A stretch of 64,000 bases of DNA from Hymenobacter rubripertinctus (GCF_003583925.1 NZ_QYCN01000008.1:78585-142584), one strand, 5' to 3'. Counted from the first letter of the stretch, positions 1-9,221 are shown. Notes: generated from the sequence alone by a model not told the origin. Numbers and translations are program-made.

Positions 1-461
1 GGCTCGGCCGGGTCGCTGTCGAGGGCGAAGAAGTGGACGTCGCCGCGCACGAACTCATAGTAGCGGCCGTTGCCGGGCAGCGTGAAATAGTCGCGGTAGG
101 CCTCGCCGTTGCGGGTGTAGTAGTCGTGGTTGCCCAGAGACGGGAAGAACCGGTCGGTGGAGGTCCGCGGCCCGTAGCGGCCCCGGTAGTTGCGGATATA
201 CTCGTGGTAATACTGCCCGATGTTCTGGTCGATGGTCATGGAATCACCCAAATCGTAGTTGTTGTCGCCCAGCGTGATAATGCACTCCGGGTCCCAGCTC
301 TTTACCAGTTGGGCCACGTCGCGCTCCGCGGAGCCGGCGAAACCGTAGTCGCCGATGGCGGCGAAGCGCTGCGCCAGTAACGGAGTGGTGAACAGGAGCC
401 CCAGTAGCAGCAACAGCGGGCGTTGCCAGGTACAGATTCCGGCGCAAAGACGAGCAAACAT
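1..461 (-). CDS. Secreted metallophosphoesterase, 3' part outside window
   Basis: The gene starts at 461 on the minus strand and runs off the left edge, so only about 153 residues are visible. The N-terminus has a hydrophobic signal peptide ending near LLAQ. The calcineurin-like metal-binding motifs follow in order: GDYG near residue 37, GDNNYD near residue 64 and GNHDYY near residue 109. This order and spacing fit the purple acid phosphatase (type 5) branch, which removes phosphate from esters outside the cytoplasm or in the periplasm. The start was chosen because the signal peptide begins there; a longer frame at this site is out of frame with the motifs. The substrate cannot be read from the sequence. 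Confidence 0.85.
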   Translation of the reverse strand, partial: MFARLCAGICTWQRPLLLLLGLLFTTPLLAQRFAAIGDYGFAGSAERDVAQLVKSWDPECIITLGDNNYDLGDSMTIDQNIGQYYHEYIRNYRGRYGPRTSTDRFFPSLGNHDYYTRNGEAYRDYFTLPGNGRYYEFVRGDVHFFALDSDPAE

Positions 462-939
462 GGCACTTTTCAAATAAATAATAAAGCCCGATAAAGAACA
501 TTGGTACCCGCTATCCAACCGGGCAACTTTCTGCCTTATTTCGCGCTCCGAACGTAGAAATCTATGCTGCATTCCCGACCAATGGGTGGCCGGCCATGCG
601 CACCACAAAATGCCCACCCGGCCGACCAGGCGCTGATTGGGAAGCTTAAAACTACTGTCTTTACAGCGAAGATTCAGCTGCCGGCCATTACTTATTTTTT
701 GTTTTTATCCCCCTTAACGTCATGCCTTTCTATCAGACTTTTCCTATGTATTATCCTATTAGCAGTTCTTTCCTTCCCTGGGCTCTCCGGTCCTTCTGAT
801 CTTTTCCTGCCGCTCCGGCATCCGCGTCCGGATGCTCGCGGGATTCCGGGCGTCGCTGACGCCGGCCAACAGCTCCCGCCACGGGGCGGCCGAACAACGT
901 CACGTTCTACTCATTCCTTATTTTCTTCCTAACTGTCTC
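462..939. other. Intergenic stretch, no gene seen
   Basis: These 478 bases separate a minus-strand phosphatase gene from the plus-strand CotH-like gene, so they should hold two divergent promoters. They are more AT-rich around 660-780. I saw no convincing coding frame, RNA gene or clear promoter pair here. Confidence 0.5.
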
Positions 940-2649
940 ATGCCTCGAATTGCTACTGCTTTATTGTGCCTGGCCCTGAGTGGGTCGTTGCTAAGCCCCC
1001 GCTCCGCTACTGCCGACACGCTGACTATTGCGCCCACGTTTTATCACATTGATCAGCAGAAACACCTTATCCTCATCAACCGCAAGCCAACCGACCTCAA
1101 TGCCGGGGGCACCCAGAAAACCCATCTGGACCTAAACGAAACCTACACCTTCAGCCAGCCGCTGACCACCATTACCACCGACCTAGCCTACCAGGCCGAG
1201 CACGACGGCACCCGCTTCTCGGTGTACTTCACGGAGCTGCCGGTGGTCAGTATTACAGCCCGCAAGCCCATCCAGGATACGCCCAGCATCTACGCCCGGC
1301 TCAGCCTGGCCGAACCAGCCGGCACCGTGACCGAGTCGGCGCTGGGCATCGAGTTCCGGGGCGGTTATTCCCAGACCTACCCGAAGAAATCCTACGAGCT
1401 GAGCTTCTGGAAAGACAGCACCGGGGCCGCCTCCCGCGACGTGCAGCTGCTGGGCATGCGCACCGACAACAAGTACAACCTCCAGGCCATGTACAACGAG
1501 CCGCTGCGGGTTCGCAACAAGGTCAGCTTCGAGCTTTGGCAGGAAATTCACGAGCCCTACTACCGCACCCAGGAGCCGGAGGCCAAAAGTGGCATTGCCA
1601 TCCAGTACGTGGAGCTGTTTCTGAACGGGACCTACCAGGGCGTGTACGCCCTCACCGAACGGATTGACCGCAAGCAGCTCAAGCTGAAAAAGTACAGCAA
1701 CGGCATTACGGGCGAGCTGTACAAAGGCGCCGACTGGGGTCCGGCCGTGACGTTCAGCGGCGCGCTGCCGGCCTTCGATAACGCCTCCAAAACCTGGGGC
1801 GGTTTCGAGTACAAGCACCCCGAAGAGCAAACCGACTGGAGCAGCCTCTACAACTTCGCCGATTTTGTGCGCAACAGTTCCGACCAGGAGTTCTTCAGCA
1901 CCGTCCAGCAGAAGTTCAACCTGCGCAACGCCGTGGATTACTACCTGTTCCTGAACCTGACCCGGGCCACCGACAACACCGGCAAAAACCTCTACATCGC
2001 CAAGTACAAGAAGGGCGAGCCGTACTTCTACGTGCCCTGGGACCTGGATGGCGTGTTCGGCACCGACTGGACCGGCAACCCCGCCAACGTCACGAACGAC
2101 CTGCTCACCAACGGCTTCTACGACCGGCTCTGGCAGGACTGCTCCGCCACGGGCTTCCGGGCCGCGCTGCGCACCCGCTGGGCTGAGCTGCGCCGCAGCA
2201 CCCTCACCGAAGACCACATTCTGGCCAAGTTCCGGACCCATAACAACTACCTGACCCAGAACAACGTGTACGAGCGGGAGCAGCTGGCCTGGGCCGACTT
2301 CCACCCCGTGCCCGACCAGCTGACCTACACCGCCACCTGGCTCGGCAACCGCCTCCGCTACCTCGATACGGCCTTCGGTGCCTCGTGCAACGTGCTGACG
2401 GCCAACGCGGCCCCGGCCACCAACGCGGTGCAGCTGTTCCCCAACCCCACCACCGACTACCTGAGCATCCGGACCACGGCCACGGCCACTGACCTCTGCC
2501 TGCGCGACCTGCGCGGCCAGGTGGTGCTGCAAGCGGCCCTGCGCGGCCCCCTCAACCAACTCGACCTGCGCCACCTGCCCAAGGGCCTCTACCTGGCTAC
2601 CCTGCGCGATGAGCAGCGCACCACCACGCTGCGGGTGGTGCTCCACTAA
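940..2649 (+). CDS. CotH-like secreted protein with type IX sorting domain
   Basis: This 569-residue protein begins with a signal peptide (hydrophobic stretch about residues 4-20). The middle matches the CotH kinase family: a GIEFRGG segment, a basic SYELSFW segment, a YQGVYALTERID segment and the acidic PWDLDGVFG motif at about residues 366-374, which resembles the metal-binding part of the kinase-like fold. The last 75 residues, starting near VQLFPNPTTDYLSI, are a type IX secretion C-terminal sorting domain, so export to the surface or medium is expected. The frame is open further upstream to 832, but the ATG at 940 places the signal peptide at the true N-terminus. CotH proteins in spore formers phosphorylate coat proteins; the role in this group is not established. 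Confidence 0.88.
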   Translation: MPRIATALLCLALSGSLLSPRSATADTLTIAPTFYHIDQQKHLILINRKPTDLNAGGTQKTHLDLNETYTFSQPLTTITTDLAYQAEHDGTRFSVYFTELPVVSITARKPIQDTPSIYARLSLAEPAGTVTESALGIEFRGGYSQTYPKKSYELSFWKDSTGAASRDVQLLGMRTDNKYNLQAMYNEPLRVRNKVSFELWQEIHEPYYRTQEPEAKSGIAIQYVELFLNGTYQGVYALTERIDRKQLKLKKYSNGITGELYKGADWGPAVTFSGALPAFDNASKTWGGFEYKHPEEQTDWSSLYNFADFVRNSSDQEFFSTVQQKFNLRNAVDYYLFLNLTRATDNTGKNLYIAKYKKGEPYFYVPWDLDGVFGTDWTGNPANVTNDLLTNGFYDRLWQDCSATGFRAALRTRWAELRRSTLTEDHILAKFRTHNNYLTQNNVYEREQLAWADFHPVPDQLTYTATWLGNRLRYLDTAFGASCNVLTANAAPATNAVQLFPNPTTDYLSIRTTATATDLCLRDLRGQVVLQAALRGPLNQLDLRHLPKGLYLATLRDEQRTTTLRVVLH

Positions 2650-2677
2650 CCGGCCGCCGCCCGTCGGTACCTCCCGC

Positions 2678-2717
2678 AAAGAGCCCCGCCTTCCGCTTCG
2701 GAGGACGGGGCTTTTTG
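2678..2717 (+). terminator. Rho-independent terminator after the CotH-like gene
   Basis: An AGCCCCG stem pairs with CGGGGCT around a GC-rich loop, and the 3' arm is followed by five T. It lies 30 bases after the stop codon. Confidence 0.8.
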
Positions 2718-2955
2718 CGGGCGTCGGCTCCCCTGCAATACCACTTCCGCCGCAATCCGCCAACCCGATTTTGCGGGGCCGATTACGAAACATAGCGCTA
2801 TTCAATTATCGAAAAACCGCCTGAACTACACCGTTTTAAGCCTATGTGGAAAACTTCTGAAAAGAAGGTTTGTCCTAAAGGCCAGATAGAAATATCTTCC
2901 GGTATCAATGACCGCGCTTTGGCCTCCGGAGCCGCGTTCCGAACCTGATATACGC

Positions 2956-2990
2956 GCCTCGGCGGGCCGCCTGCAACGGCCCGCCGGGGC
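2956..2990 (+). promoter_or_regulatory. GC-rich hairpin in the nrdA 5' region
   Basis: The arms 2956-2969 and 2977-2990 pair almost perfectly (GCCTCGGCGGGCCG with CGGCCCGCCGGGGC) around a 7-base loop, followed by CTTTCTCT. It ends 38 bases before the nrdA start, inside the likely leader. It could be an attenuator or a barrier to upstream transcripts. No palindromic NrdR box was recognised nearby. Confidence 0.35.
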
Positions 2991-3028
2991 CTTTCTCTAC
3001 TACCTCCCTTCCTCAACCCGCATCGCTT

Positions 3029-5410
3029 ATGTTGGTAATCAAACGCGACGGCCGCCGCGAATCCGTGAAATTCGATAAAGTCACGGCCCGCATCGAAAAG
3101 CTCTGCTACGGGCTCAACATGAACTTCGTGTCGCCGATTGAGGTGGCCAAAAAGGTGATTGACGGCATTTACGACGGCGTAACCACGATTGAGCTCGACA
3201 ACCTGGCCGCCGAAACGGCCGCCTCGCTCACCACCAAGCACCCCGACTACGCCATTCTGGCCGCCCGCATTGCCGTGAGCAACCTGCACAAGGTCACCAG
3301 CAAGTCGTTCAGCAGCACCATGAAGCGGCTGCACACCTACGAGGACCCGAAAACGGGCGAAAACGCCTCGCTCGTGGCCCAGGACGTGTGGGAAATCGTG
3401 CACCAGCACGCCGCCACCCTCGATTCGGCCATCATCTACGACCGCGACTACAACTACGACTACTTCGGCTTCAAAACCCTGGAACGCAGCTACCTGCTGC
3501 GCCTTGATGGCAAGGTGGTGGAGCGGCCCCAGCACATGCTCATGCGCGTGGCCGTGGGCATTCATAAGCAGGATATTGCCTCCGCCATTGAGACCTACGA
3601 GCTGATGAGCGAGCGGTGGTTTACCCACGCCACGCCCACGCTCTTCAACGCCGGCACGCCCAAGCCCCAGCTCAGCTCCTGCTTCCTGCTCACGATGAAG
3701 GACGACTCCATCGAAGGCATTTACGACACGCTGAAGAACTGCGCCCTGATTTCGCAGAGCGCCGGCGGCATCGGGCTGGCCGTGCACAACGTGCGGGCCA
3801 CCGGCACCTACATCAAAGGCACCAACGGCACCTCCAACGGCCTCGTGCCCATGCTGAAGGTGTTCAACGACACGGCCCGCTACGTGGACCAGGGCGGCGG
3901 GAAGCGCAAGGGCGCTTTCGCCATTTACCTGGAGCCCTGGCACGCCGACATCTTCGACTTCTTGGATCTGAAAAAGAACCACGGCAAGGAGGAGATGCGC
4001 GCCCGCGACCTGTTTTTTGCCCTCTGGACGCCCGATTTGTTCATGAAGCGGGTGGAAGCCAACGGCGACTGGACGCTGATGTGTCCCCACGAGTGCCCGG
4101 GCCTCGACACCAGCCACGGCGCCGAGTTCGAGAAGCTCTACCTCAAGTACGAGCGCGAAGGCAAGGGCCGCCGCACCATCAAGGCCCAGGAATTGTGGTT
4201 CGCCATCCTGGAAAGCCAGACCGAGACCGGCACGCCCTACATGCTGTTCAAGGACGCCGCCAACGGCAAGAGCAACCAGCAGAACCTCGGTACCATCAAG
4301 AGCTCCAACCTCTGCACCGAGATTATGGAGTACACCGACGAAAACGAAATTGCGGTCTGCAACCTCGCCTCGCTGGCCCTGCCCCGCTACGTGCGCCCCG
4401 ACGAGGCCGGCAACCTGTTCTTCGACCACCAGAAGCTCTATGACGTTACCTACCACGCCACGCTGAACCTGAACAAGGTTATCGACATCAACTACTACCC
4501 CGTTATCGAGGCCGAGCGTAGCAACCGTCGCCACCGCCCCATCGGGCTGGGCGTGCAGGGGCTGGCCGATACGTTTATTGCCCTGCGCATGCCCTTCGAG
4601 AGCGACGAAGCCAGCGGCCTGAACAAGGACATCTTCGAGACGCTGTACTTCGCGGCCATGACGGCCTCCAAGGACCTGGCCCAGCGCGACGGCCACTACG
4701 AAACCTTCCCCGGCTCGCCCCTGAGCGAGGGCAAGTTCCAGTTCGACCTCTGGGGCGTAACGCCCGACTCGGGCCGCTGGGACTGGGACACGCTGCGGGC
4801 CCAGGTAATGGAGCACGGCGCGCGCAACTCGCTGCTGGTGGCCCCCATGCCCACGGCCAGTACCGCCCAGATTCTGGGCAACAACGAGTCGTTTGAGCCC
4901 TACACGAGCAACATTTACGTGCGCCGGGTGCTCAGCGGCGAGTTTATGGTGGTGAATAAGCACCTGCTCAAGGACCTCATCAAGCTCGGCCTCTGGAACG
5001 AGCAGATGAAGACGGCTATCATTGCCGCCAACGGCTCGGTGCAGGACATTGCCAGCATCCCGCAAAACATCAAGGACCTGTACAAAACGGTGTGGGAGAT
5101 TTCCCAGCGCCGCATCATCGACATGTCGGCCGACCGGGGCGCGTACATCTGCCAGAGCCAGAGCCTGAACCTGCACGTGCTGAACGTGAACTTCGGCAAG
5201 CTCACCAGCATGCACTTCCACAGCTGGAAGCGGGGCCTGAAAACGGGCATGTACTACCTGCGCACCAAAGCCGCCGCCGACGCCATCAAGTTCACGGTGC
5301 AGAAGCAGGCCGCCGAAACCCTGGAGCCGCTCAACGTAGCCGCCCAAAACGCCTCGGACATGTCCTGCTCACTGGACGACCCGGAAGGCTGCGAGGCCTG
5401 CGGGTCGTAG
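3029..5410 (+). CDS. nrdA: Class Ia ribonucleoside-diphosphate reductase, alpha subunit
   Basis: The 793-residue protein reduces ribonucleoside diphosphates to deoxy forms in the cytoplasm, using a radical from a beta subunit. An N-terminal ATP cone ([11 protein letters not shown] onward, about residues 1-95) gives allosteric control. Active-site residues are visible: Cys218 in SSCFLL, the NLCTE motif with Asn427, Cys429 and Glu431, and the partner Cys444 in AVCNLAS. The C-terminal tail ends in CEACGS, the shuttle cysteine pair that thioredoxin re-reduces. The length fits the family. No nrdB lies on either side, so the small subunit must be encoded elsewhere. The ATG follows the leader hairpin directly. 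Confidence 0.97.
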   Translation: MLVIKRDGRRESVKFDKVTARIEKLCYGLNMNFVSPIEVAKKVIDGIYDGVTTIELDNLAAETAASLTTKHPDYAILAARIAVSNLHKVTSKSFSSTMKRLHTYEDPKTGENASLVAQDVWEIVHQHAATLDSAIIYDRDYNYDYFGFKTLERSYLLRLDGKVVERPQHMLMRVAVGIHKQDIASAIETYELMSERWFTHATPTLFNAGTPKPQLSSCFLLTMKDDSIEGIYDTLKNCALISQSAGGIGLAVHNVRATGTYIKGTNGTSNGLVPMLKVFNDTARYVDQGGGKRKGAFAIYLEPWHADIFDFLDLKKNHGKEEMRARDLFFALWTPDLFMKRVEANGDWTLMCPHECPGLDTSHGAEFEKLYLKYEREGKGRRTIKAQELWFAILESQTETGTPYMLFKDAANGKSNQQNLGTIKSSNLCTEIMEYTDENEIAVCNLASLALPRYVRPDEAGNLFFDHQKLYDVTYHATLNLNKVIDINYYPVIEAERSNRRHRPIGLGVQGLADTFIALRMPFESDEASGLNKDIFETLYFAAMTASKDLAQRDGHYETFPGSPLSEGKFQFDLWGVTPDSGRWDWDTLRAQVMEHGARNSLLVAPMPTASTAQILGNNESFEPYTSNIYVRRVLSGEFMVVNKHLLKDLIKLGLWNEQMKTAIIAANGSVQDIASIPQNIKDLYKTVWEISQRRIIDMSADRGAYICQSQSLNLHVLNVNFGKLTSMHFHSWKRGLKTGMYYLRTKAAADAIKFTVQKQAAETLEPLNVAAQNASDMSCSLDDPEGCEACGS

Positions 5411-5416
5411 GAAGTA

Positions 5417-5484
5417 GAACAACTAATCATATGAAAAGGGGGCTGCCAAACAAGGCAGCCCCCTTTTCATATGATTAGTTGTTC
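5417..5484. terminator. 31-bp perfect inverted repeat between convergent genes
   Basis: Arms 5417-5447 and 5454-5484 are perfect reverse complements around a 6-base loop. The core is AGGGGGCTGCC/GGCAGCCCCCT flanked by AT-rich arms. It starts 7 bases after the nrdA stop. The other arm contains the stop codon and the last two codons of the convergent ATPase gene. It probably acts as a bidirectional terminator; it also marks the left edge of the AT-rich block. Confidence 0.75.
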
Positions 5485-6980
5485 ATTGCTGATAGTTGGT
5501 TAATTCTGGTGTCACCTTGAGTTGGTGTCAAAATAGCTGCCCGCTCTAGCTCCTGCTCTCGCCAGTAGCTTTCAAGAGCTATTTGACCACAACGTTCTTG
5601 AAATTGAGCAGGAGTTTCTTTTTTAAAATCTTGCCGTTCGATATATTCGATCATGGCCGCAAATTCACTGTCGTAACCATCTAAGATGCGTGAAGCCATA
5701 ATTCTCATGTCCTCCGGTTCCATATAGCCCAATTCAATGGCCTTGTCAATTCTACCTGGCCGAGTAGAAATAACTTCACTAGCTCCGTCAGCAGCTTTAC
5801 CAGGAATACCAAGTGCGCTATCAATTTTCGATAAGTCATTAGCTGTGATGATAGTAAAGATTCCACCAGCTTTTTCAATACCATCTAAACAATTAAGTAG
5901 GCAGTCAAATGTGAGAGGAGCCAAGGGGCCGTTTTGGGTGTTGTTCTCTTCACCCTCTTCTGTATTTGAAGATTGGACGAATGGCATAAAACCTACAGAA
6001 CGACGGGAAACATTTTCTCGGCCGTGAAAAACATTGTCCATGTCCTCAATCAATGCAATGCAAGGAGTGTTAACCTGCATCTTTGCCCAAGCCTTCATCA
6101 AACCAGCATTGTCTAACTGAGCTAAACTGAATACATAAATTGGCAAATGCATGTCCTCCGCGAAAGCCCTAGCTAATGCTGTCTTTCCTGTGCCAGGAAG
6201 CCCATACAGTAACCACCCCCTTTTCCAAGGAATATTCTTGCTCTGGTACCATTCTTTGCTTTTATTCCAGCGCTCAATTTCTCCTATCAAGTCTTTAATC
6301 CTCTTAGGAAATATCAAATTATCCAGCGCTTTACCCGTGGAGACAGAAGCTCTTCCAAGAGCGTTGGAATCAATACCTACTAACCGATATTTTGCTTGCT
6401 CATACCAAGGTAATCCGTCAGAGGTTGGGGTATACTCATCTTGGGTTTCGCGCTTTTCTGGTACGTAGTAAATAGTGAAGCGAGATTCTTCAATTCCATC
6501 TTGGCTGATACGCCAAGTCGCATCGTTCTTGGCTTTGCATGCTGCGGTGATGATAAAATCTACGTTAAGAGTGCCACGCAGGAATGTAATGGTCGTAGTA
6601 GAAGAATTGTGCTCGTAAACATGATCATGATGAGAATCTTGGTTCTTACCATCATTGTTCTGATTATTAGAAAACCAAAAAGGCCATTTACCATTCCAAA
6701 AGATTATGGAGCGCTGCCCATACAATTCATATGGAGTTAAACCATACCGTCCATCTCTACGACTCTCGTTTACAGCACCGTAAACCTTGTCGTATACTCT
6801 AGAAAATTTATAATTATTGATTAAGTAGGTAGTAAGAGCTGCCTGCATTCCGGCTGTTGGAATTTCTACTTGTTGAATAAAGAGACTGACTATACGCCAT
6901 AAGACTGCTTTAATTTTATCCCAAAAGCCTACAACAGCGCTTAGAATGGCGCCGCCAGCAAAGTATTTTGTAAAATCCAT
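5475..6980 (-). CDS. Bcs1-like AAA+ ATPase on an AT-rich island
   Basis: The 501-residue protein has a hydrophobic N-terminal segment (about residues 8-35), a middle region with no recognised match, and a C-terminal AAA+ module. Visible motifs are Walker A GLPGTGKT (260-267), Walker B CIALIEDMD (307-315), the LLNCLDGIEKAGG segment, sensor-1 ITAND (378-382) and the arginine-finger RPGRID (407-412). This layout is that of mitochondrial Bcs1, which moves folded proteins across membranes; bacterial relatives are poorly characterised. The gene is far more AT-rich than its neighbours (one sampled 60-base line is 38% GC against 72% in nrdA), which suggests transfer. The first in-frame ATG at 6980 was preferred over an upstream TTG. 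Function here is unknown; a role in defence is only a guess. Confidence 0.8.
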   Translation of the reverse strand: MDFTKYFAGGAILSAVVGFWDKIKAVLWRIVSLFIQQVEIPTAGMQAALTTYLINNYKFSRVYDKVYGAVNESRRDGRYGLTPYELYGQRSIIFWNGKWPFWFSNNQNNDGKNQDSHHDHVYEHNSSTTTITFLRGTLNVDFIITAACKAKNDATWRISQDGIEESRFTIYYVPEKRETQDEYTPTSDGLPWYEQAKYRLVGIDSNALGRASVSTGKALDNLIFPKRIKDLIGEIERWNKSKEWYQSKNIPWKRGWLLYGLPGTGKTALARAFAEDMHLPIYVFSLAQLDNAGLMKAWAKMQVNTPCIALIEDMDNVFHGRENVSRRSVGFMPFVQSSNTEEGEENNTQNGPLAPLTFDCLLNCLDGIEKAGGIFTIITANDLSKIDSALGIPGKAADGASEVISTRPGRIDKAIELGYMEPEDMRIMASRILDGYDSEFAAMIEYIERQDFKKETPAQFQERCGQIALESYWREQELERAAILTPTQGDTRINQLSAMNN

Positions 6981-7048
6981 AAACAAAGGTTAATTTATAC
7001 GTGATTTCACCATAATTGCGCCAAAAACGATGCAGTGACATAATGGCA

Positions 7049-7096
7049 CCAGCCGCTGCCGCCCCCGGTAGCGGCTGGTTGGCGTTTGGGGGCGTT
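7049..7096 (+). repeat. REP-like repeat, copy 1
   Basis: Bases 7049-7079 are identical to 7841-7871 and are followed by a near-identical GGCGTTTGGGG stretch. The unit contains a hairpin, CCAGCCGCT pairing with AGCGGCTGG around a GCCGCCCCCGGT core. The two copies lie in direct orientation on either side of the toxin-antitoxin pair. Confidence 0.75.
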
Positions 7097-7147
7097 GCAC
7101 CGGATGACGTCGGGCGCATATCCACCTAGAATCAGTACTTTAGTTCT

Positions 7148-7381
7148 ATGTCTGACCTGCTCGCCCGCATCACCGTCAATCCTGCCATCTGCCACGGCCA
7201 GCCTACCGTGCGGGGGCTGCGCTACCCGGTGCAGAACGTGCTGGAACTGCTGGCCTCCGGGATGACGGACGCGGAGATTCTGGCGGATTATGAGGACCTA
7301 GAAGCCGCCGACCTCCGCGCTTGCCAGGCCTACGCGGCGGAGCTGCTCAAAACCAAAACCTTCTACCGTCTGGCTTCCTGA
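7148..7381 (+). CDS. DUF433 family antitoxin
   Basis: The 77-residue protein has the DUF433 pattern: RITVNPAICHGQPTVRGLRYPVQNVLELLASGMTD in pieces, with the invariant HGQPTVRG core at about residues 17-24 and a helix-turn-helix-like segment after it. DUF433 proteins usually pair with a DUF5615 PIN-like toxin, as here: the stop TGA overlaps the next ATG by one base, so translation is coupled. The start is preceded by TACTTTAG, a weak match to the TAnnTTTG promoter element. The likely role is DNA binding and neutralising the partner (VapBC-like). Confidence 0.85.
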   Translation: MSDLLARITVNPAICHGQPTVRGLRYPVQNVLELLASGMTDAEILADYEDLEAADLRACQAYAAELLKTKTFYRLAS

Positions 7382-7752
7382 TGACGCCCTCGCTGGTGAA
7401 GGTGCTGGTAGATGCCCAGTTGCCCCGGCATCTGGCGCGCTGGCTGGCCCATGAGGCGGGCTTCGACGCCCTGCACACCTTCGACCTGCCCGCCGCCAAC
7501 AACACAGCCGACGAGAGCATCAACGACTTATCGGTGCGTGAAAGCCGGGTCGTGATTACCAAGGACGCTGATTTCGTCAACTCATTTATCCTGCACGGCC
7601 GGCCCTACAAGCTGCTGCTGGTTTCGACGGGCAACATGCGCACCGACGACTTGGTGAACCTGTTTCGTCAGTACTTACCCCAGCTGACCAAGGCGCCACA
7701 GTGGCACAGCTACCTGGAATTATCGCGGGAGCAGTTACTGATTCATCGGTAG
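7381..7752 (+). CDS. DUF5615 PIN-like toxin
   Basis: This 123-residue protein carries the acidic residues of the PIN-like fold: LVDAQLP near residue 9, an acidic DESINDLS segment near residue 45 and VITKDADF near residue 57. These match the DUF5615 family of predicted Mg-dependent ribonucleases found with DUF433 antitoxins. The ATG overlaps the antitoxin stop, which fixes this start over a longer frame beginning at 7321. Together the two genes form a VapBC-like toxin-antitoxin pair; RNA cleavage is inferred from the family. Confidence 0.83.
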   Translation: MTPSLVKVLVDAQLPRHLARWLAHEAGFDALHTFDLPAANNTADESINDLSVRESRVVITKDADFVNSFILHGRPYKLLLVSTGNMRTDDLVNLFRQYLPQLTKAPQWHSYLELSREQLLIHR

Positions 7753-7840
7753 AAGCAGTCGGGTAATCCTCTGTCACCTGGAAGCATTGATTCCGTTCTG
7801 GGAAACCGTCCCTCTGCGGTGGCGTCTGTTTTTGAAGCTC

Positions 7841-7888
7841 CCAGCCGCTGCCGCCCCCGGTAGCGGCTGGTGGGCGTTTGGGGCGTTT
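7841..7888 (+). repeat. REP-like repeat, copy 2
   Basis: Second copy of the unit at 7049, 792 bases downstream in the same orientation. The first 31 bases are identical. It sits just upstream of the small membrane protein gene and may have supplied part of its promoter region. Confidence 0.75.
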
Positions 7889-7905
7889 GCTGCTACCTTG
7901 CCGCC

Positions 7906-8340
7906 GTGCGCTACCGAACTGCTTCCGCTTCGTCTTACCCCTGGCCCGTGCGGGTGGTGCTGGCCATCTACTCCGCTTGCTTCCTGATTGGGACCTACAC
8001 CCACGCGGCGGGTATTTTGCGGCGGGGGCTGCTGGCCTCGCCGGTGCCGGTGGGCATTGGGGTGTTCTGGGATGCCCTGACGCTGCTCGACCCGCTGGCG
8101 GCGGTGCTGGTGTGGTGGCGGCCGCGCCTGGGCCTACCGCTGGCCGTGGCTATTATGGCGGCCGATATCAGCGTGAACAGCTACGTGTATGTGGCCGGCT
8201 ACTTCGGGCCGCCGGCAGCGGGGCTGGTGCCGCTGAGTTTGTTGGAGCAGGCGCTGTTCGGGGTGTTCGTATTCGTAACCGCCCCAGGGGTGTATGGGCG
8301 GAATCCATCTGACGCGAGTTTAGCGAAGCACGACTCGTGA
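7906..8340 (+). CDS. Small membrane protein, four predicted helices
   Basis: The product is about 144 residues with hydrophobic segments near residues 12-28, 46-67, 74-95 and 110-130. I do not recognise the family. A GTG at 7906 is proposed as start because TACCTTGC, like the TAnnTTTG promoter element, lies just before it; the frame is also open to a GTG at 7870 inside the repeat. The last residues (NPSDASLAKHDS) run into what looks like repetitive DNA, so the C-terminus may be a recent fusion with that sequence. Confidence 0.6.
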   Translation: MRYRTASASSYPWPVRVVLAIYSACFLIGTYTHAAGILRRGLLASPVPVGIGVFWDALTLLDPLAAVLVWWRPRLGLPLAVAIMAADISVNSYVYVAGYFGPPAAGLVPLSLLEQALFGVFVFVTAPGVYGRNPSDASLAKHDS

Positions 8341-8789
8341 CCAACCTCAAGGTAGAGGCTGTCCTGCTCCTGCCGCCGTGCGGCAAGCCGGAACCGCGCC
8401 GCCAGGAGAAATCCGGGCGGCATTTTTCGTTCGGACAAGGGAGGCCTAACCTCCCGGGAGGCGTACCCACTTCAGGAAGTGTATAGGCCCGGGGGTGCAG
8501 GCCTTAATACCTGCGTTTCGGCGACCCGGAAGTACCGCGCCAGTTAGCCAACAGGGGGGTATGGGACAGAGTAGGTATGGGACAAAGATTTTTGTCCCAT
8601 ACCTACTCTGTCCCATACCCCCCTCCCCATGCGTGCCATCGGCCCCCGCCCATCCTCGGGGCCGCCCCTGCGTGGCTGCCTGGATATTGGATCAGGACTT
8701 ACGCACTGGGCGTTTGTCATTGGCGGAACTGCTCCATAGTTACCTCCTACCCCTGAGGGGCCGAACGCGGCTCCGGTTGCTAAATCCCG
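8341..8789. other. Non-coding stretch with repeat-like DNA
   Basis: No gene is supported in these 449 bases. They hold the 34-bp hairpin listed separately and a sequence near 8690 (GATCAGGACTTACGCACT) that looks like an insertion-sequence end, but no transposase is present. The right end grades into the remnant at 8790. Confidence 0.45.
8553..8624. repeat. 34-bp perfect inverted repeat
   Basis: Arms 8553-8586 and 8591-8624 are exact reverse complements around a GATT loop. Each arm holds two near-copies of GTATGGGACA, so the palindrome looks built from a short tandem unit. It is not next to a clear gene end. Confidence 0.85.
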
Positions 8790-9221
8790 TACCGGGCAGC
8801 GGCCCACCAGCGCCGGGCCGCTGGCCGCACTGGCCACCAACGCCGCCCGCGCCTGGGCCGCCTCCGAGCTACTGCCCTGCTCTGGCTCTCCAAGGCCGAG
8901 CTGACGGCCCTGGCCGCCGCTTTCGCCCAGGGCCGCGACGCTGCCGATGCCGCCGGCGACCAGCGCACGCCCCAGTCGCGCCGGCTCCAGGAGCTGGACC
9001 GGCAGCTCGGTAAGAGCCTCAAGTACGTGAAGGGCTACCTGGCCGAGGAGCACGAGGACGATGCGGGCCGCGCCTGCTTCCCCGAGTTTGGGATTGAGCG
9101 CGAAAATGAGAGCTACCGCCTGCCCGCCACCCGCCCCGAGCGTCTAAAAGCCGTGCAGCAACTGCTGGCTGCCCTCCCCACCCACGGCTTCTACCAGAAG
9201 AAGTACGGCACCGCCTACTAG
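8790..9221 (+). pseudogene. Remnant of an unknown protein gene, frameshifted
   Basis: From about 8800 to 8870 one frame reads like protein (LAALATNAARAWAAS), and from about 8874 a second frame continues (LLWLSKAELTALAAAF) through FPEFGIERENESYRL to a TAG at 9221. Joining the two needs one frameshift near 8870-8874, and no start codon is found in either frame upstream. The downstream part alone would be 64 residues from a GTG at 9027. It looks like the C-terminal piece of a helical cytoplasmic protein that has decayed. I do not recognise its family. Confidence 0.5.

Noticed and set aside
2798..5347. Very long minus-strand reading frame opposite nrdA
   Set aside because: It is the mirror of a highly conserved gene in GC-rich DNA, has Gly/Val/His-rich nonsense composition and no recognisable motif.
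8199..8470. Minus-strand short frames over the end of the small membrane protein gene
   Set aside because: Low-complexity and unsupported; the region looks like intergenic repeat DNA.
8690..8710. Insertion-sequence end (GGATCAGGACTTACGCACT)
   Set aside because: It resembles some IS termini, but no partner end and no transposase frame were found in the window.
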